DNA of 64,000 bases from Myoxocephalus aenaeus (lineage: Eukaryota; Chordata; Actinopteri; Perciformes; Cottidae): contig JBAMJR010000670.1 of the NCBI GenBank assembly GCA_038501785.1, forward strand, positions 85,001 to 149,000, written 5' to 3'. This document shows positions 22,423 through 33,640 of the stretch, piece after piece; the stretch's first letter is position 1, and each line of letters begins with the position of its first letter. The position numbers were made by a program, and so were the translations under genes. The notes under the pieces were generated by a model, which worked only from the letters and a program-made list of their open reading frames with translations, made no database searches and was not told the origin of the DNA.

Positions 22423-23123
22423 TTGTGTTTGTAAACAGGTAAAGCACAGAAACTATATCAATATATAGTCGGCACACAACCTGTCAAAGATGTAGCATGT
22501 TAGCCTACATATGTATATAAACTAGTTGTCACATGCCACATCCTGGAATGATAATAACAAGTATGCAACAACAACAAAAAAGGAAAACACTTACCATCAT
22601 CGATGACATGTTAAATCCTTCAGTTAGGAGCAGAGTGAGAGAACACAGGCATGAGAACTGAACACGGCCAAAACAACAAACTATTTGAGAGAGAATATAA
22701 TGGGAGGGAGTTCTGAAGAACACAGAATCCTCCACATGATTGAAACCTGTTGGTGAAGATGCAGCCGGGGCTCTGGAGACGCTGCTGGTGGCCCTGAAAG
22801 CACCACTGTGGTCGAGTGAGCCGCAGTTGCAATTCTAAATGCACCTCTACAAATGAAAGGTCGTGTGACGACCCTCCCGCTCTGCACCTGGGACCCCGGC
22901 TGGGGATGCTTCCTGGTGGGGGGGGCTGGGACAGCCCGCCTCCAGAGGAGATGCAGGGCGGCACCAATGGGAGAGTCTCTCTCTCTCAGCAGCACCTGCT
23001 GCACCAGCTGGTCCTGTTTTGATTGCATGAATTGTTTGCACCTGACAAGAAATTAGGGTTTTGTTTGGAGATCCAGGTGTGGACTCCCTTCTTGTTGCCA
23101 GCCGTGAGCCAGGTGGTAACACA
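22423..23123. mobile_element. Possible gypsy 5' LTR region
   Basis: The sequence preceding the primer-binding site should contain the 5' LTR, ending ...GGTAACACA at about 23123. The LTR start could not be located because no second LTR copy is in the window. Confidence 0.3.
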
Positions 23124-23138
23124 TGGGGCTCGTCCGGG
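23124..23138 (+). other. Retroelement primer-binding site (tRNA-Pro type)
   Basis: TGGGGCTCGTCCGGG equals the proline-tRNA primer-binding sequence of LTR elements except for one missing G, and lies about 450 bp before a gag-like frame. Confidence 0.5.
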
Positions 23139-23587
23139 TTCATGTTGAAGGTAATTGTGTTAAAGGGAGTTTTCCACACAGATCTGTTGTAGAGTGTTTC
23201 TGACCTGCTGTGGTGGTTCAGGCTGGTGAGTCATCTGGAACCCTTTTCCTGATAGGCATAAGCAGTGAGGGGCACCAGCTGTCTCTCATTGACCCTTTGT
23301 TGTGTTTGTTTGTTATTTTGGTGCAGTAGGTGGTTAGAGCAGTTGCTCGGGGGCACTTCCATGACCGTCTAGGTGATTTTCAGCTTGCTGAAGGTTAACC
23401 GGGTTACTGGGTTTTGTGCTTAATTCATCCTGCCACTAACCTGCATGAAGACTAGGGATGAGTTACTCAGCTAGACCTGGTAGGCAGTTAGTCAGAGGAG
23501 TTGGGTTCCTTATTTAAAAACAGCCTGTCGGCCATTTTGTTTGGAAAAGCTTGGTACTAGTTGGTTGGTTGCAGGTGAGCTGATGAA

Positions 23588-24432
23588 ATGGCTTCCATCG
23601 AAGACTTTGTTCTGTCTCCAGATGAGGATTTGCTTAATTCTTACAAAAAGGATCAGCTCTTGATAATACTAGACCACTACAGTATTGAGATTTCTAAAAA
23701 GTTGAATAAGGATGAAGTGTTGGCCACCTTGAAGGTTCACTTGTTGGGGGGAAAGTGTTGCCTGACGTGAGTGACTCGTGGAAAGTTCCCAAAATGGCTC
23801 CCGTTGTGACCGGACGTGGAGTTGGCTTGACGTTCGAGCAACAACCACAACTATGCAAGAGGAACATAAGAATGCTGTGGAGGTAGAAAGGGTCAAACAA
23901 GAGGCACATCTTCAGGGGGCTGAATTAGCCATGTTCAGATAAAACAGTTAGAGTTGGACCTTATAAGTGAGGGGACGCTTAAGGCTGATCCACACAAGGG
24001 AGAGCCGGTGTGATCATTTGATGTTTCTGTTAACTTAAGGTTGGTTCCAAAGTTTAATGAAGGGGACCCTGACATCTTCTCTGTTTTGTTCGAATGCTTA
24101 GCAGATGCTCTGAAGTGGTCGGATGCTGAGCTCTTGCTGCAGTGTGTGCTCACTGGCAAGAACCAGGAGGCGTTTTCAGCCTGAGTGTTGCTGATAGCGG
24201 TAGCTGCCAGCTGGTTAAGGCTGCTGTGCTTAGGATATATGAGTTGGGACCAGAAGCTTATCGCCAGTGGTTCAGGTCACTCAAAGAGAAGCAGTCTCAC
24301 GTAGAGTTTGCTGCTTCAAAGGTAGACACAAAGGAGGACCTTGAGGAATTGATCTTGCTTGAACAGTTCAAAAACGCTCTGCCTGACCGTGTGGTTTCCT
24401 ACAGTCAGGAAAAGGAGGTAAGCAAGGTTACA
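23588..24432 (+). pseudogene. Ty3/gypsy-type gag relic
   Basis: The first frame (MASIEDFVLSPDEDLLNSYK, 60 codons) matches the N-terminus of fish gypsy Gag proteins. After a break, other frames give VNLRLVPKFNEGDPDIF, KWSDAELLLQCVLTGKNQEA and, after another stop, SVADSGSCQLVKAAVLRIYE, a SCAN-like capsid region. Several stops and frameshifts show decay. The relic is cut at about 24432, where zinc-finger copy D begins. Confidence 0.65.
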
Positions 24433-26270
24433 TCGTTAGTTGCAGTCCTAGTTTAGTTCTGTCCCGCTGTCCCATCGTCAAGTGTTTGAGTCTCTGGCAG
24501 ACATGTTGAGCCTTTATGAACCTTTAGTAAGTCAGCATGTATCAGTGTTGCAGGAAGTATCGCAGCCTGTTGTCATTCACCACTCGCTGACTCTCTTGCT
24601 GTGGTTAAAAATAAAAAACTGGCTGCTGCAAATATGGAAGTAAACATTGAACTGAAGTTATTTTGGTGAAAACATTGGCTGAACTTTTCAACTGTTTGAG
24701 AGCCAATATGAGAACAGATTAATTCAATTCAGTTCATTTTGTATAAAGAGCTTTACAATCGGTGAACAAAAGTCAAAGGCCATGAAACTGACAACTTTAC
24801 CGTCACTACTTTTGTCAAATTCGCTACAAGCTTCACAAATGAAAGGGCAAGTTGTTTTACTTATGAGGGCAATTCTTTTCACAAATAGAACATCTAAGGC
24901 TCTCATTTCTATGGACAACAGCATGTGGCGCTTTAATGAGTTCACAAAATGTACAGCTGAGTGGTTTCTTTGTGAGCAGCCGCATGTTGTTTGTCTCTCA
25001 TTGTGGTATTTCTTGTCACACTGTGGACAGCTGAATGTTTCTCCAGTTTGTGGATTATCATGTGTCTGGAGAGCGATCCTCTGAACTGACGTGATTTGTC
25101 ACAGACTTCGCATCGACGTCTCTGGGTTCCAGATCTTCCAGCGCATGCAGAGGAGCTGGTGGAAATACTTCCAGCAGCTTGAAGTACTTCCTCCCGCTCC
25201 TCTGAATGCGCTTCACGGTTGTGCAGAAGGTTCAGATCTGGTCGAGGTTGCAGAGTCTGGGCCGGGTCATCAGTCTCAGGTCCAGAAGAGTCTCCGGTTG
25301 CCTCATCAGAATCTGGTCCTGGATGTCAGTCTGGATCTGACTTCCTGGATGGTCCTGGTCTTTGAAAATCCACTTCAACGTCCATTTCCATCGGTTCAGT
25401 TTGTGTTTAATCCTGTGAGCCGTGAGCTTCCTCTTCAGCAGCTTCACTCTGTCCAGTGAAGTCCATCATCTGGGTTCTCCTGGTCAGTGTGTAGGAGCGC
25501 TGGGTTCTCCTGGTCAGTGTGTAGGAGCGCTGGGTTCTCCTGGTCGTAAATGAGAACCAACCTGCGCTGAGAAGCTGCGCGTTTTTGAAGACGCGTTCCA
25601 TCTGCTTCCGGTTTCTCTCTACCTGCTCTCTCGTCTGTGAAAGATCCTCCCGAAACCCTCCGAACATGATGGTCACGAGCTTGAAGATTTGATGTTCTCT
25701 ACCTGCAGGTCGGCATGGGACCACCTGTTGCAAACATCACTGTTCTTAATGTTCTCTACCTGTGATTGTTCTACCTGCAGGTCGGCATGGGACCACCTGT
25801 TGCAACCGTCACACTGAATCTGAAAAAGTTAACAGTTAAACAGTTAAATTCACCCTAAACACAAATTGTATATACATTTGCAATTTTTCATTATTTAAAC
25901 AAATCAGACATTGTTATTGTCATAGCTTGTAAAATGTTATTTTGATTGACAGTCAACTATAGGAAAGGTCCTATTTGGTACAAATAAAATAGCAGGGCAG
26001 AGTACATGGACATATCCGAGTGGCTTAGTACAGATATGAAATGTTCCTCCAGACTTTGACGGACCATCAGAACCGGTTCCCCCAAGGCTGCGTTCTTTCC
26101 CCTCTGCTCTTCTCCTTGTACACCAACAGCTGCACCTCCAGTCACCAGTTCGTCAAGCTCCTGAAGTTCGCGGATGACACCACCCTCATTGGACTCATCT
26201 CTGGTGGGGACGAGTCCGCCTACAGGTGGGAGACTGACCACCTGGAGACCTGGTGCAGCCAGACTCCCCT

Positions 26271-26572
26271 CTGACCCTGTGTCTCTCCCCTCTGACCCTG
26301 TGTCTCTCCCCTCTGACCCTGTGTCTCTCCCCTCTCACCCTGTGTGTCTCCCCCCTCTCACCCTGTGTGTCTCCCCCCTCTCACCCTGTGTGTCTCCCCC
26401 CTCTCACCCTGTGTGTCTCCCCCCTCTCACCCTGTGTGTCTCTCCCCTCTCACCCTGTGTGTCTCCCCCCTCTCACCCTGTGTGTCTCCCCCCTCTCACC
26501 CTGTGTGTCTCCCCCCTCTCACCCTGTGTGTCTCCCCCCTCTCACCCTGTGTGACTCCCCCCTCTCACCCTG
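26271..26572. repeat. 21/24-bp minisatellite inside the LINE RT
   Basis: Three 21-bp units (CTCTGACCCTGTGTCTCTCC type) are followed by about ten 24-bp units (CTCTCACCCTGTGTGTCTCC plus four C). The first units introduce TGA stops in the RT frame. Confidence 0.93.
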
Positions 26573-26971
26573 TGGAGTCCTTCCGCTTCCTGGGCTCCAT
26601 CATTTCCCAGGACCTCAAGTGGGAGCTGAACATCAGCTCCATCGCCAAGAAGGCCCAGCAGAGGATGTTCTTCCTGAGGCAGCTGAAGAAGTTCAACCTG
26701 CCAAAGAAAATGATGGTGCACTTCTACACTGCCATCGTTGAGTCCATCCTCTGCTCCTCCATCACCGTCTGGCACACTGCAGCCACTGCCAAGGACAAGG
26801 CCAGGCTGCAGCGCATCATCCGCTCTGCTGAGAGGTGATTGGCTGTAATCTGCCATCCCTCCAAGACTTGTTCGCCTCCAGGACTCTGAGGCGAGCGAGG
26901 AAGATTGCAGCTGACCTCTCTCACCCTGGACATATCCTGTTGGAGTCCCTCCCCTCTGGCAGGAGGCTGAG

Positions 26972-27258
26972 CTCCATCAGGACCAAGACCTCCCGCTCCA
27001 TCAGGACCAAGACCTCCCGCTCCATCAGGACCAAGACCTCCCGCTCCATCAGGACCAAGACCTCCCGCTCCATCAGGACCAAGACCTCCCGCTCCATCAG
27101 GACCAAGACCTCCCGCTCCATCAGGACCAAGATCTCCCGCTCCATCAGGACCAAGACCTCCCGCTCCATCAGGACCAAGACCTCCCGCTCCATCAGGACC
27201 AAGACCTCCCGCTCCATCAGGACCAAGATCTCCCGCTCCATCAGGACCAAGACCTCAC
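26972..27258. repeat. 24-bp coding minisatellite inside the LINE, about 12 copies
   Basis: Units of 24 bp encode SIRTKTSR (or SIRTKISR) in the LINE frame, with almost no divergence. Confidence 0.95.
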
Positions 27259-27691
27259 GCCACACTAACAGTTTCTTCCCGTTGGCAGTCGGCTCATCAA
27301 CAGGGCCCGGGTCCCCCACTGACTGACTCTGTCACCCCCAGCTATTTTTATTTCTTCTTACCGGTCACTCTCCTGCACACTTCATATTTAAACACATGTC
27401 ACTTTAACGTACACTTACAATTAACGTTATCTGTTTATCTGAGCACTTTATCTTATACTTGATTTAATACCATTGCACTGTTGTTGTTAATTGTTTGTCT
27501 CGTCTAACGTCTCATGTCTAATGTATGCACCTTCCGCCATGAAAAATTCCTCGTTTGTGTAAACATTCCTGGCAATAAACAGTTTCAGATTCTTTGGCCG
27601 ATTTATTTATTTTTGAAAATACACACATATTCCTCAAATCTTTAAACAAAGTAAACCATTTTGTTTGCATTGCCAAGATTAAAACAAGTGT

Positions 27692-27709
27692 ACTGTGTGT
27701 GTGTGTGTG

Positions 27710-27764
<55 letters not shown>

Positions 27765-27776
27765 ATGTATGTATGT
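27692..27776. repeat. Compound TG / TA / CA / GTAT microsatellite
   Basis: (TG)n, (TA)n, (CA)n and (GTAT)n follow one another. Zinc-finger copy A has only the TG and TA parts at the matching place (16457-16497). Confidence 0.92.
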
Positions 27777-27795
27777 ATGACTTATTATCGTATCC

Positions 27796-28035
27796 TGGTA
27801 GTAAGTCAGACACGTTCCCGGTGGCTGTTGGCCTCCACCAGGCTGCCCTTCATCACCGGTCCTGTTCCTGACCTTCATGGACAGGATATCTAGGCACAGC
27901 CGGGGTTGGAGAACGTCAGGTTCTGGAGTCTCGGGGTCGCCTCTGCTGTTTGCAGACGATGTGGTCCTGTTTGCCTCCTCGGACCGTGACCTCCAGCATT
28001 CACTGCGGCGGTTTGCAGCCGAGTGAAGCGGCAGG
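27796..28035 (+). mobile_element. LINE reverse transcriptase fragment (same family as 61021-62693)
   Basis: KSDTFPVAVGLHQ in one frame, then after a shift SSPVLFLTFMDRISR and LLFADDVVLFASSDRDLQHS (FADD box of RT). Cut by an LTR at 28036. Confidence 0.7.
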
Positions 28036-28779
28036 TGTTAGCGTGTAATCATTTTGGATGCCTGGTTTAGCCTCTGGAAGAATTCAGTTCGACAACTTCT
28101 CTCGTTCTCTTAATTTATTTTCTTTGATCACAAAGTAACAAGCGCTGCAGTCTTGACAGCAGGGAGTCAGTCAACACGCAGGTTGACTATCAGAGAACAG
28201 CCAGAAGTTCGGCTCTTTAATACACGGCGCTCCGTCATGAACATCTAACATTTCTATTGGCTCTAACATTTCTAAGAGGAGGAGAATCGCGTCCTCATCT
28301 TTTCTCACAGGGCTGGAACACAACGACCAGTCTGCTTCCATAATGTCAACATACTGATAAACAGGTGTGAGTGTTGGAGTGCAGAGCGTGGAACCTTGAG
28401 GAACCTTGAGGAACCGACAACCGGACTGTTCTCACAGAAACTGATTTGTTAAACTGACCTCGCACAACCTGAACTCGTATAGACATAAGAATAATGAAGA
28501 ATATCTACAGAATATAACAATTTATATTATCAATCTCCCTTTTTACATAATGTATTATGTAAAATAAACAATAATATGAAGCTATATGGACTATATCAGT
28601 TCATAACTATGTGTGTGTTACTTATTTCACAGAGTGGAAATCTCTAACTCGTACCTATGTTATAAGAAGCTAACATAACATTTTGTATAAAAAGCTAAAA
28701 TAAAAATGATATAAAAGCTAAGCTAGAACCACCTATCCAGGAGCTTATATATCCCTCGTACTAGAGAGGCGTTGTCTCT
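28036..28779 (-). mobile_element. Retroviral LTR-like sequence, copy 1 (isolated)
   Basis: About 745 bp closely similar to 62694-63523, both beginning TGTTAGCGTGT on the plus strand. Read on the minus strand the element ends ...GCTAACA (CA end), has AATAAA about 75 bp before that end, and TATATAAG near its other end (about 28747-28755). No internal retroviral sequence adjoins, so it is a solo or truncated LTR. Confidence 0.6.
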
Positions 28780-28957
28780 GGGGGTCAGAAGAATAAAATG
28801 ACCACAAACCCACCAAACCCTAAATATACACTATTATATTAGAATTCATGTAATTATTTAACTAATATGAATAGAATTATTGCACTAGAATAAATATAAT
28901 TATAAAAAATATTTTGAGCAATCATGACATTTGAGAAGCTGAAACCACATAATGTTA

Positions 28958-29092
28958 ATTTTCTGGACACCACCGCATTCAAAGGTGCCAGTTTCCATGG
29001 AACACACACACTGGACATGAAGGTCTTCTTAAAGAGACACACTCTGCTCTAATAAACTAGTGTCCATAGAAACACACATGTGCAGTTTAACA
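28958..29092 (-). mobile_element. Dispersed repeat, copy 2
   Basis: Reverse complement of the two conserved blocks at 9244-9680, without the intervening 340 bp. Confidence 0.65.
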
Positions 29093-29136
29093 GAATATGC
29101 ACCAACCAGGAGTCAACATGCTATTTGCAGCTCTGG

Positions 29137-29150
29137 CCAGCAGAGGGTGC
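29137..29150 (+). promoter_or_regulatory. CTCF-like motif (single)
   Basis: CCAGCAGAGGGTGC fits the CTCF core CCASYAGRKGGCRS with one mismatch (T for C). Confidence 0.4.
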
Positions 29151-29745
29151 TCTAGCTCTTTTCTACAGAGCAAAGCTATTGTGGTGACCTCTGACCTTCA
29201 ACTGGTGAGCCCTTTCTCCCCATCTCCAGTGAGCTTGTCAGAGTGATTAGAAACCAGTTCAGGAAGCACATCACAGGTTCTTCCCTGCTGCAGCGTCGCA
29301 GCATCTTTGATGCTTTTAGTTGAAACTAACAGACAAGATGTCCTGCTGAAAGCTCAGCTAAAAGAGTGAAGCCTGGGGGATGTTTTCATCTTAAACCCAC
29401 CTTAGTTTATTGGACAGAGAACTGTTGCACTGGTTTTATAAACAGTGAGTTTATGAGCAATACTCAGAATATGTCATTAATACTTATTTCATGCGTATTT
29501 GACTCCCTGCACAAGGTTTAAACTGATACAGATTATTTTAGGAGTCTGAAATACGCAACGACACACCAACTGAACGCCGTGAGAGAATACCCACAAGCCT
29601 CAGTGCTGCTGCCGCAAGAAAGCAAAGAAACGGATTGTATTGAAGAGTTTGAGGGAAATCCCCCAACTTCCCTCTTGAGACACAAAGTCATGAAAATTGT
29701 TTCCCACGAGAAGCTGAAGTGGCCTCCAGGCAGAGTGAATGAAAA

Positions 29746-32700
29746 GCTTCATGTGTTACAGCTGCATTCTCTCTCCTGACCACCAGGGGGCGACTCCTCT
29801 GGTTGTATAGAAGTCTATGCTTCATGTGTTAAAGCTGCATTCTCTCTCCTGACCACCAGGGGGCGACTCCTCTGGATGTATAGAAGTCTATGCTTCATGT
29901 GTTACAGCTGCATTCTCTCTCCTGACCACCAGGGGGCGACTCCTCAGGTTGTATAGAAGTCTATGCTTCATGTGTTAAAGCTGCATTCTCTCTCCTGACC
30001 ACCAGGGGGCGACTCCTCTGGTTGTATAGAAGTATATGCTTCATGTGTTGAAGCTGCATTCTCTCTCCTGACCACCAGGGGGCGACTCCTCTGGTTGTAT
30101 AGAAGTATATGCTTCATGTGTTAAACCTCCATTCTCTCTCCTGACCACCAGGGGGCGACTCCTCAGGTTGTATAGAAGTCTATGCTTCATGTGTTAAAGC
30201 TGCATTCTCTCTCCTGACCACCAGGGGGCGACTCCTCTGGTTGTATAGAAGTCTATGCTTCATGTGTTAAAGCTGCATTCTCTCTCCTGGCCACCAGGGG
30301 GTGACTCCTCTGGTTGTATAGAAGTCTATGCTTCATGTGTTAAAGCTGCATTCTCTCTCCTGACCACCAGGGGGCGACTCCTCTGGTTGTATAGAAGTCT
30401 ATGCTTCATGTGTTAAAGCTGCATTCTCTCTCCTGACCACCAGGGGGCGACTCCTCTGGATGTATAGAAGTCTATGCTTCATGTGTTACAGCTGCATTCT
30501 CTCTCCTGACCACCAGGGGGCGACTCCTCAGGTTGTATAGAAGTATATGCTTCATGTGTTAAAGCTGCATTATCTCTCCTGACCACCAGGGGGCGACTCC
30601 TCTGGTTGTATAGAAGTATATGCTTCATGTGTTGAAGCTGCATTCTCTCTCCTGACCACCAGGGGGCGACTCCTCAGGTTGTATAGAGGTCTATGCTTCA
30701 TGTGTTAAAGCTGCATTCTCTCTCCTGACCACCAGGGGGCGACTCCTCTGGTTGTATAGAAGTCTATGCTTCATGTGTTAAAGCTGCATTCTCTCTCCTG
30801 GCCACCAGGGGGTGACTCCTCTGGTTGTATAGAAGTCTATGCTTCATGTGTTAAAGCTGCATTCTCTCTCCTGGCCACCAGGGGGTGACTCCTCAGGTTG
30901 TATAGAAGTCTATGCTTCATGTGTTAAAGCTGCATTCTCTCTCCTGACCACCAGGGGGCGACTCCTCTGGTTGTATAGAAGTATATGCTTCATGTGTTGA
31001 AGCTGCATTCTCTCTCCTGACCACCAGGGGGCGACTCCTCTGGTTGTATAGAAGTATATGCTTCATGTGTTAAACCTCCATTCTCTCTCCTGACCACCAG
31101 GGGGCGACTCCTCAGGTTGTATAGAAGTCTATGCTTCATGTGTTAAAGCTGCATTCTCTCTCCTGACCACCAGGGGGCGACTCCTCTGGTTGTATAGAAG
31201 TCTATGCTTCATGTGTTAAAGCTGCATTCTCTCTCCTGGCCACCAGGGGGTGACTCCTCTGGTTGTATAGAAGTCTATGCTTCATGTGTTAAAGCTGCAT
31301 TCTCTCTCCTGACCACCAGGGGGCGACTCCTCTGGTTGTATAGAAGTCTATGCTTCATGTGTTAAAGCTGCATTCTCTCTCCTGACCACCAGGGGGCGAC
31401 TCCTCTGGATGTATAGAAGTCTATGCTTCATGTGTTACAGCTGCATTCTCTCTCCTGACCACCAGGGGGCGACTCCTCAGGTTGTATAGAAGTATATGCT
31501 TCATGTGTTAAAGCTGCATTATCTCTCCTGACCACCAGGGGGCGACTCCTCTGGTTGTATAGAAGTATATGCTTCATGTGTTGAAGCTGCATTCTCTCTC
31601 CTGACCACCAGGGGGCGACTCCTCAGGTTGTATAGAGGTCTATGCTTCATGTGTTAAAGCTGCATTCTCTCTCCTGACCACCAGGGGGCGACTCCTCTGG
31701 TTGTATAGAAGTCTATGCTTCATGTGTTAAAGCTGCATTCTCTCTCCTGGCCACCAGGGGGTGACTCCTCTGGTTGTATAGAAGTCTATGCTTCATGTGT
31801 TAAAGCTGCATTCTCTCTCCTGACCACCAGGGGGCGACTCCTCTGGTTGTATAGAAGTATATGCTTCATGTGTTAAAGCTGCATTCTCTCTCCTGACCAC
31901 CAGGGGGCGACTCCTCTGGTTGTATAGAAGTCTATGCTTCATGTGTTAAAGCTGCATTATCTCTCCTGACCACCAGGGGGCGACTCCTCTGGTTGTATAG
32001 AAGTATATGCTTCATGTGTTGAAGCTGCATTCTCTCTCCTGACCACCAGGGGGCGACTCCTCTGGTTGTATAGAAGTATATGCTTCATGTGTTAAACCTC
32101 CATTCTCTCTCCTGACCACCAGGGGGCGACTCCTCAGGTTGTATAGAAGTCTATGCTTCATGTGTTAAAGCTGCATTATCTCTCCTGACCACCAGGGGGC
32201 GACTCCTCTGGTTGTATAGAAGTATATGCTTCATGTGTTGAAGCTGCATTCTCTCTCCTGACCACCAGGGGGCGACTCCTCTGGTTGTATAGAAGTATAT
32301 GCTTCATGTGTTAAACCTCCATTCTCTCTCCTGACCACCAGGGGGCGACTCCTCAGGTTGTATAGAAGTCTATGCTTCATGTGTTAAAGCTGCATTCTCT
32401 CTCCTGACCACCAGGGGGCGACTCCTCTGGATGTATAGAAGTCTATGCTTCATGTGTTACAGCTGCATTCTCTCTCCTGACCACCAGGGGGCGACTCCTC
32501 TGGTTGTATAGAAGTCTATGCTTCATGTGTTAAAGCTGCATTCTCTCTCCTGACCACCAGGGGGTGACTCCTCTGGATGTATAGAAGTCTATGCTTCATG
32601 TGTTAAAGCTGCATTCTCTCTCCTGACCACCAGGGGGCGACTCCTCTGGTTGTATAGAAGTATATGCTTCATGTGTTGAAGCTGCATTCTCTCTCCTGAC

Positions 32701-32961
32701 CACCAGGGGGCGACTCCTCTGGTTGTATAGAAGTATATGCTTCATGTGTTAAACCTCCATTCTCTCTCCTGACCACCAGGGGGCGACTCCTCAGGTTGTA
32801 TAGAAGTCTATGCTTCATGTGTTAAAGCTGCATTCTCTCTCCTGACCACCAGGGGGCGACTCCTCTGGTTGTATAGAAGTATATGCTTCATGTGTTAAAG
32901 CTGCATTCTCTCTCCTGACCACCAGGGGGCGACTCCTCTGGTTGTATAGAAGTATATGCTT
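29746..32961. repeat. 73-bp minisatellite, 44 copies, each with a CTCF-like core
   Basis: The period is exactly 73 bp: the motif start steps from 29778 to 32917 without a register change. Every unit carries CCACCAGGGGGCGAC (or GGTGAC in about six units), which fits the CTCF core in forward orientation. The rest of the unit reads TCTGGTTGTATAGAAGTCTA, GCTTCATGTGTTAAAGCTGC and TTCTCTC. Units 4-15 and 17-28 share the same order of variants, so a 13-unit block (949 bp) is duplicated. The array ends about 0.7 kb before the presumed znf609 promoter region. Confidence 0.97.
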
Positions 32962-33168
32962 GTGATTAGAATATATTTTTAGATCTTCTCCTCTGAATAC
33001 AGATGGAACCGGACACCAGAGGCATTTCTTCAAATAATACTTCAATATGCTGTTTACATCGTGTCCCTGTTTAACACGTGTGTGTGATTACTTGGGCTTG
33101 TTTTGCCACTGAGCTGTGATGAAAGCCGTGGGGAATACATTCATTTTAAAAGTCGGCTTAATATGAAC

Positions 33169-33172
<4 letters not shown>

Positions 33173-33250
<78 letters not shown>
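33173..33250. repeat. (GA)n microsatellite
   Basis: About 38 GA units with one GGCA interruption. Confidence 0.94.
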
Positions 33251-33253
<3 letters not shown>

Positions 33254-33363
33254 GAAGTCAGCCTTTCATGATACAAACAGACATTTCAACACGTGTGTGT
33301 GTTTTCATCACATCAAGACAAAGAAATAAAACACATGCAGGGAAGTATTCAGATACTTTACTG

Positions 33364-33640
33364 CAGTCAAAGTACTAATACACACTGTAAACACACTCTG
33401 GTCCAGTTAAAGTACTAATACACACTGTAAACACACTCTGGTCCAGTTAAAGTACTAATACACACTCTGGTCCAGTCAAAGTACTAATACACACTGTAAA
33501 CACACTCTGGTCCAGTTAAAGTACTAATACACACTCTGGTCCAGTCAAAGTACTAACACACTCTGGTCCAGTTAAAGTACTAATACACACTCTGGTCCAG
33601 TCAAAGTACTAATACACACTGTAAACACTCTGTTCCAGTG
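33364..33640. repeat. Minisatellite with CACACTCTGGTCCAGT units
   Basis: Units of about 58 and 40 bp are built from AAAGTACTAATACACACTG(TAAACA) and CACTCTGGTCCAGT; about six copies. Confidence 0.88.

Larger units (their letters stand above)
26063..27597 (+). mobile_element. 5'-truncated LINE (L2/Rex1-like), reverse transcriptase end
   Basis: The plus strand encodes PQGCVLSPLLFSLYTN and KFADDTTLIGL (RT palm with the FADD catalytic box), then VESFRFLGSIISQDLKW, KKAQQRMFFLRQLKKF and, after a stop and frameshift, LPSLQDLFASRTLRRARKI. This is the C-terminal RT order of fish L2/Rex1-type LINEs. Two internal tandem expansions disrupt it. The 3' UTR ends CAATAAACAGTTTCAGATTC. Truncated at the 5' side, as usual for target-primed insertion. 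Dead. Confidence 0.8.
24433..27790 (-). pseudogene. C2H2 zinc-finger gene relic, copy D, split by a LINE
   Basis: 24433-24775 parallels copy C and 25000-26062 parallels copy A. On the minus strand: N-terminal helix near 25670, three 30-bp coding repeats (25472-25545), acidic linker, then a complete finger CEVCDKSRQFRGSLSRHMII(H) of form C-x2-C-x12-H-x3-H. A one-base shift then puts the linker TGETFSCPQCDKKYHNE in another frame, so it is broken. The flank matched to copy A resumes at 27598 after the inserted LINE (26063-27597) and ends near 27785. Confidence 0.62.
28780..29745. other. Spacer with dispersed repeat copy 2 and a CTCF-like site
   Basis: Contains the dispersed repeat (28958-29092) and a CTCF-like motif (29137-29150). 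The 66-codon plus-strand frame 29579-29776 runs into the 73-bp array and is unlikely to be a gene. Confidence 0.4.

Noticed and set aside
29746..32961. CRISPR-like array (regular repeats)
   Set aside because: There are no unique spacers; the whole 73-bp unit is repeated, in a vertebrate genome.
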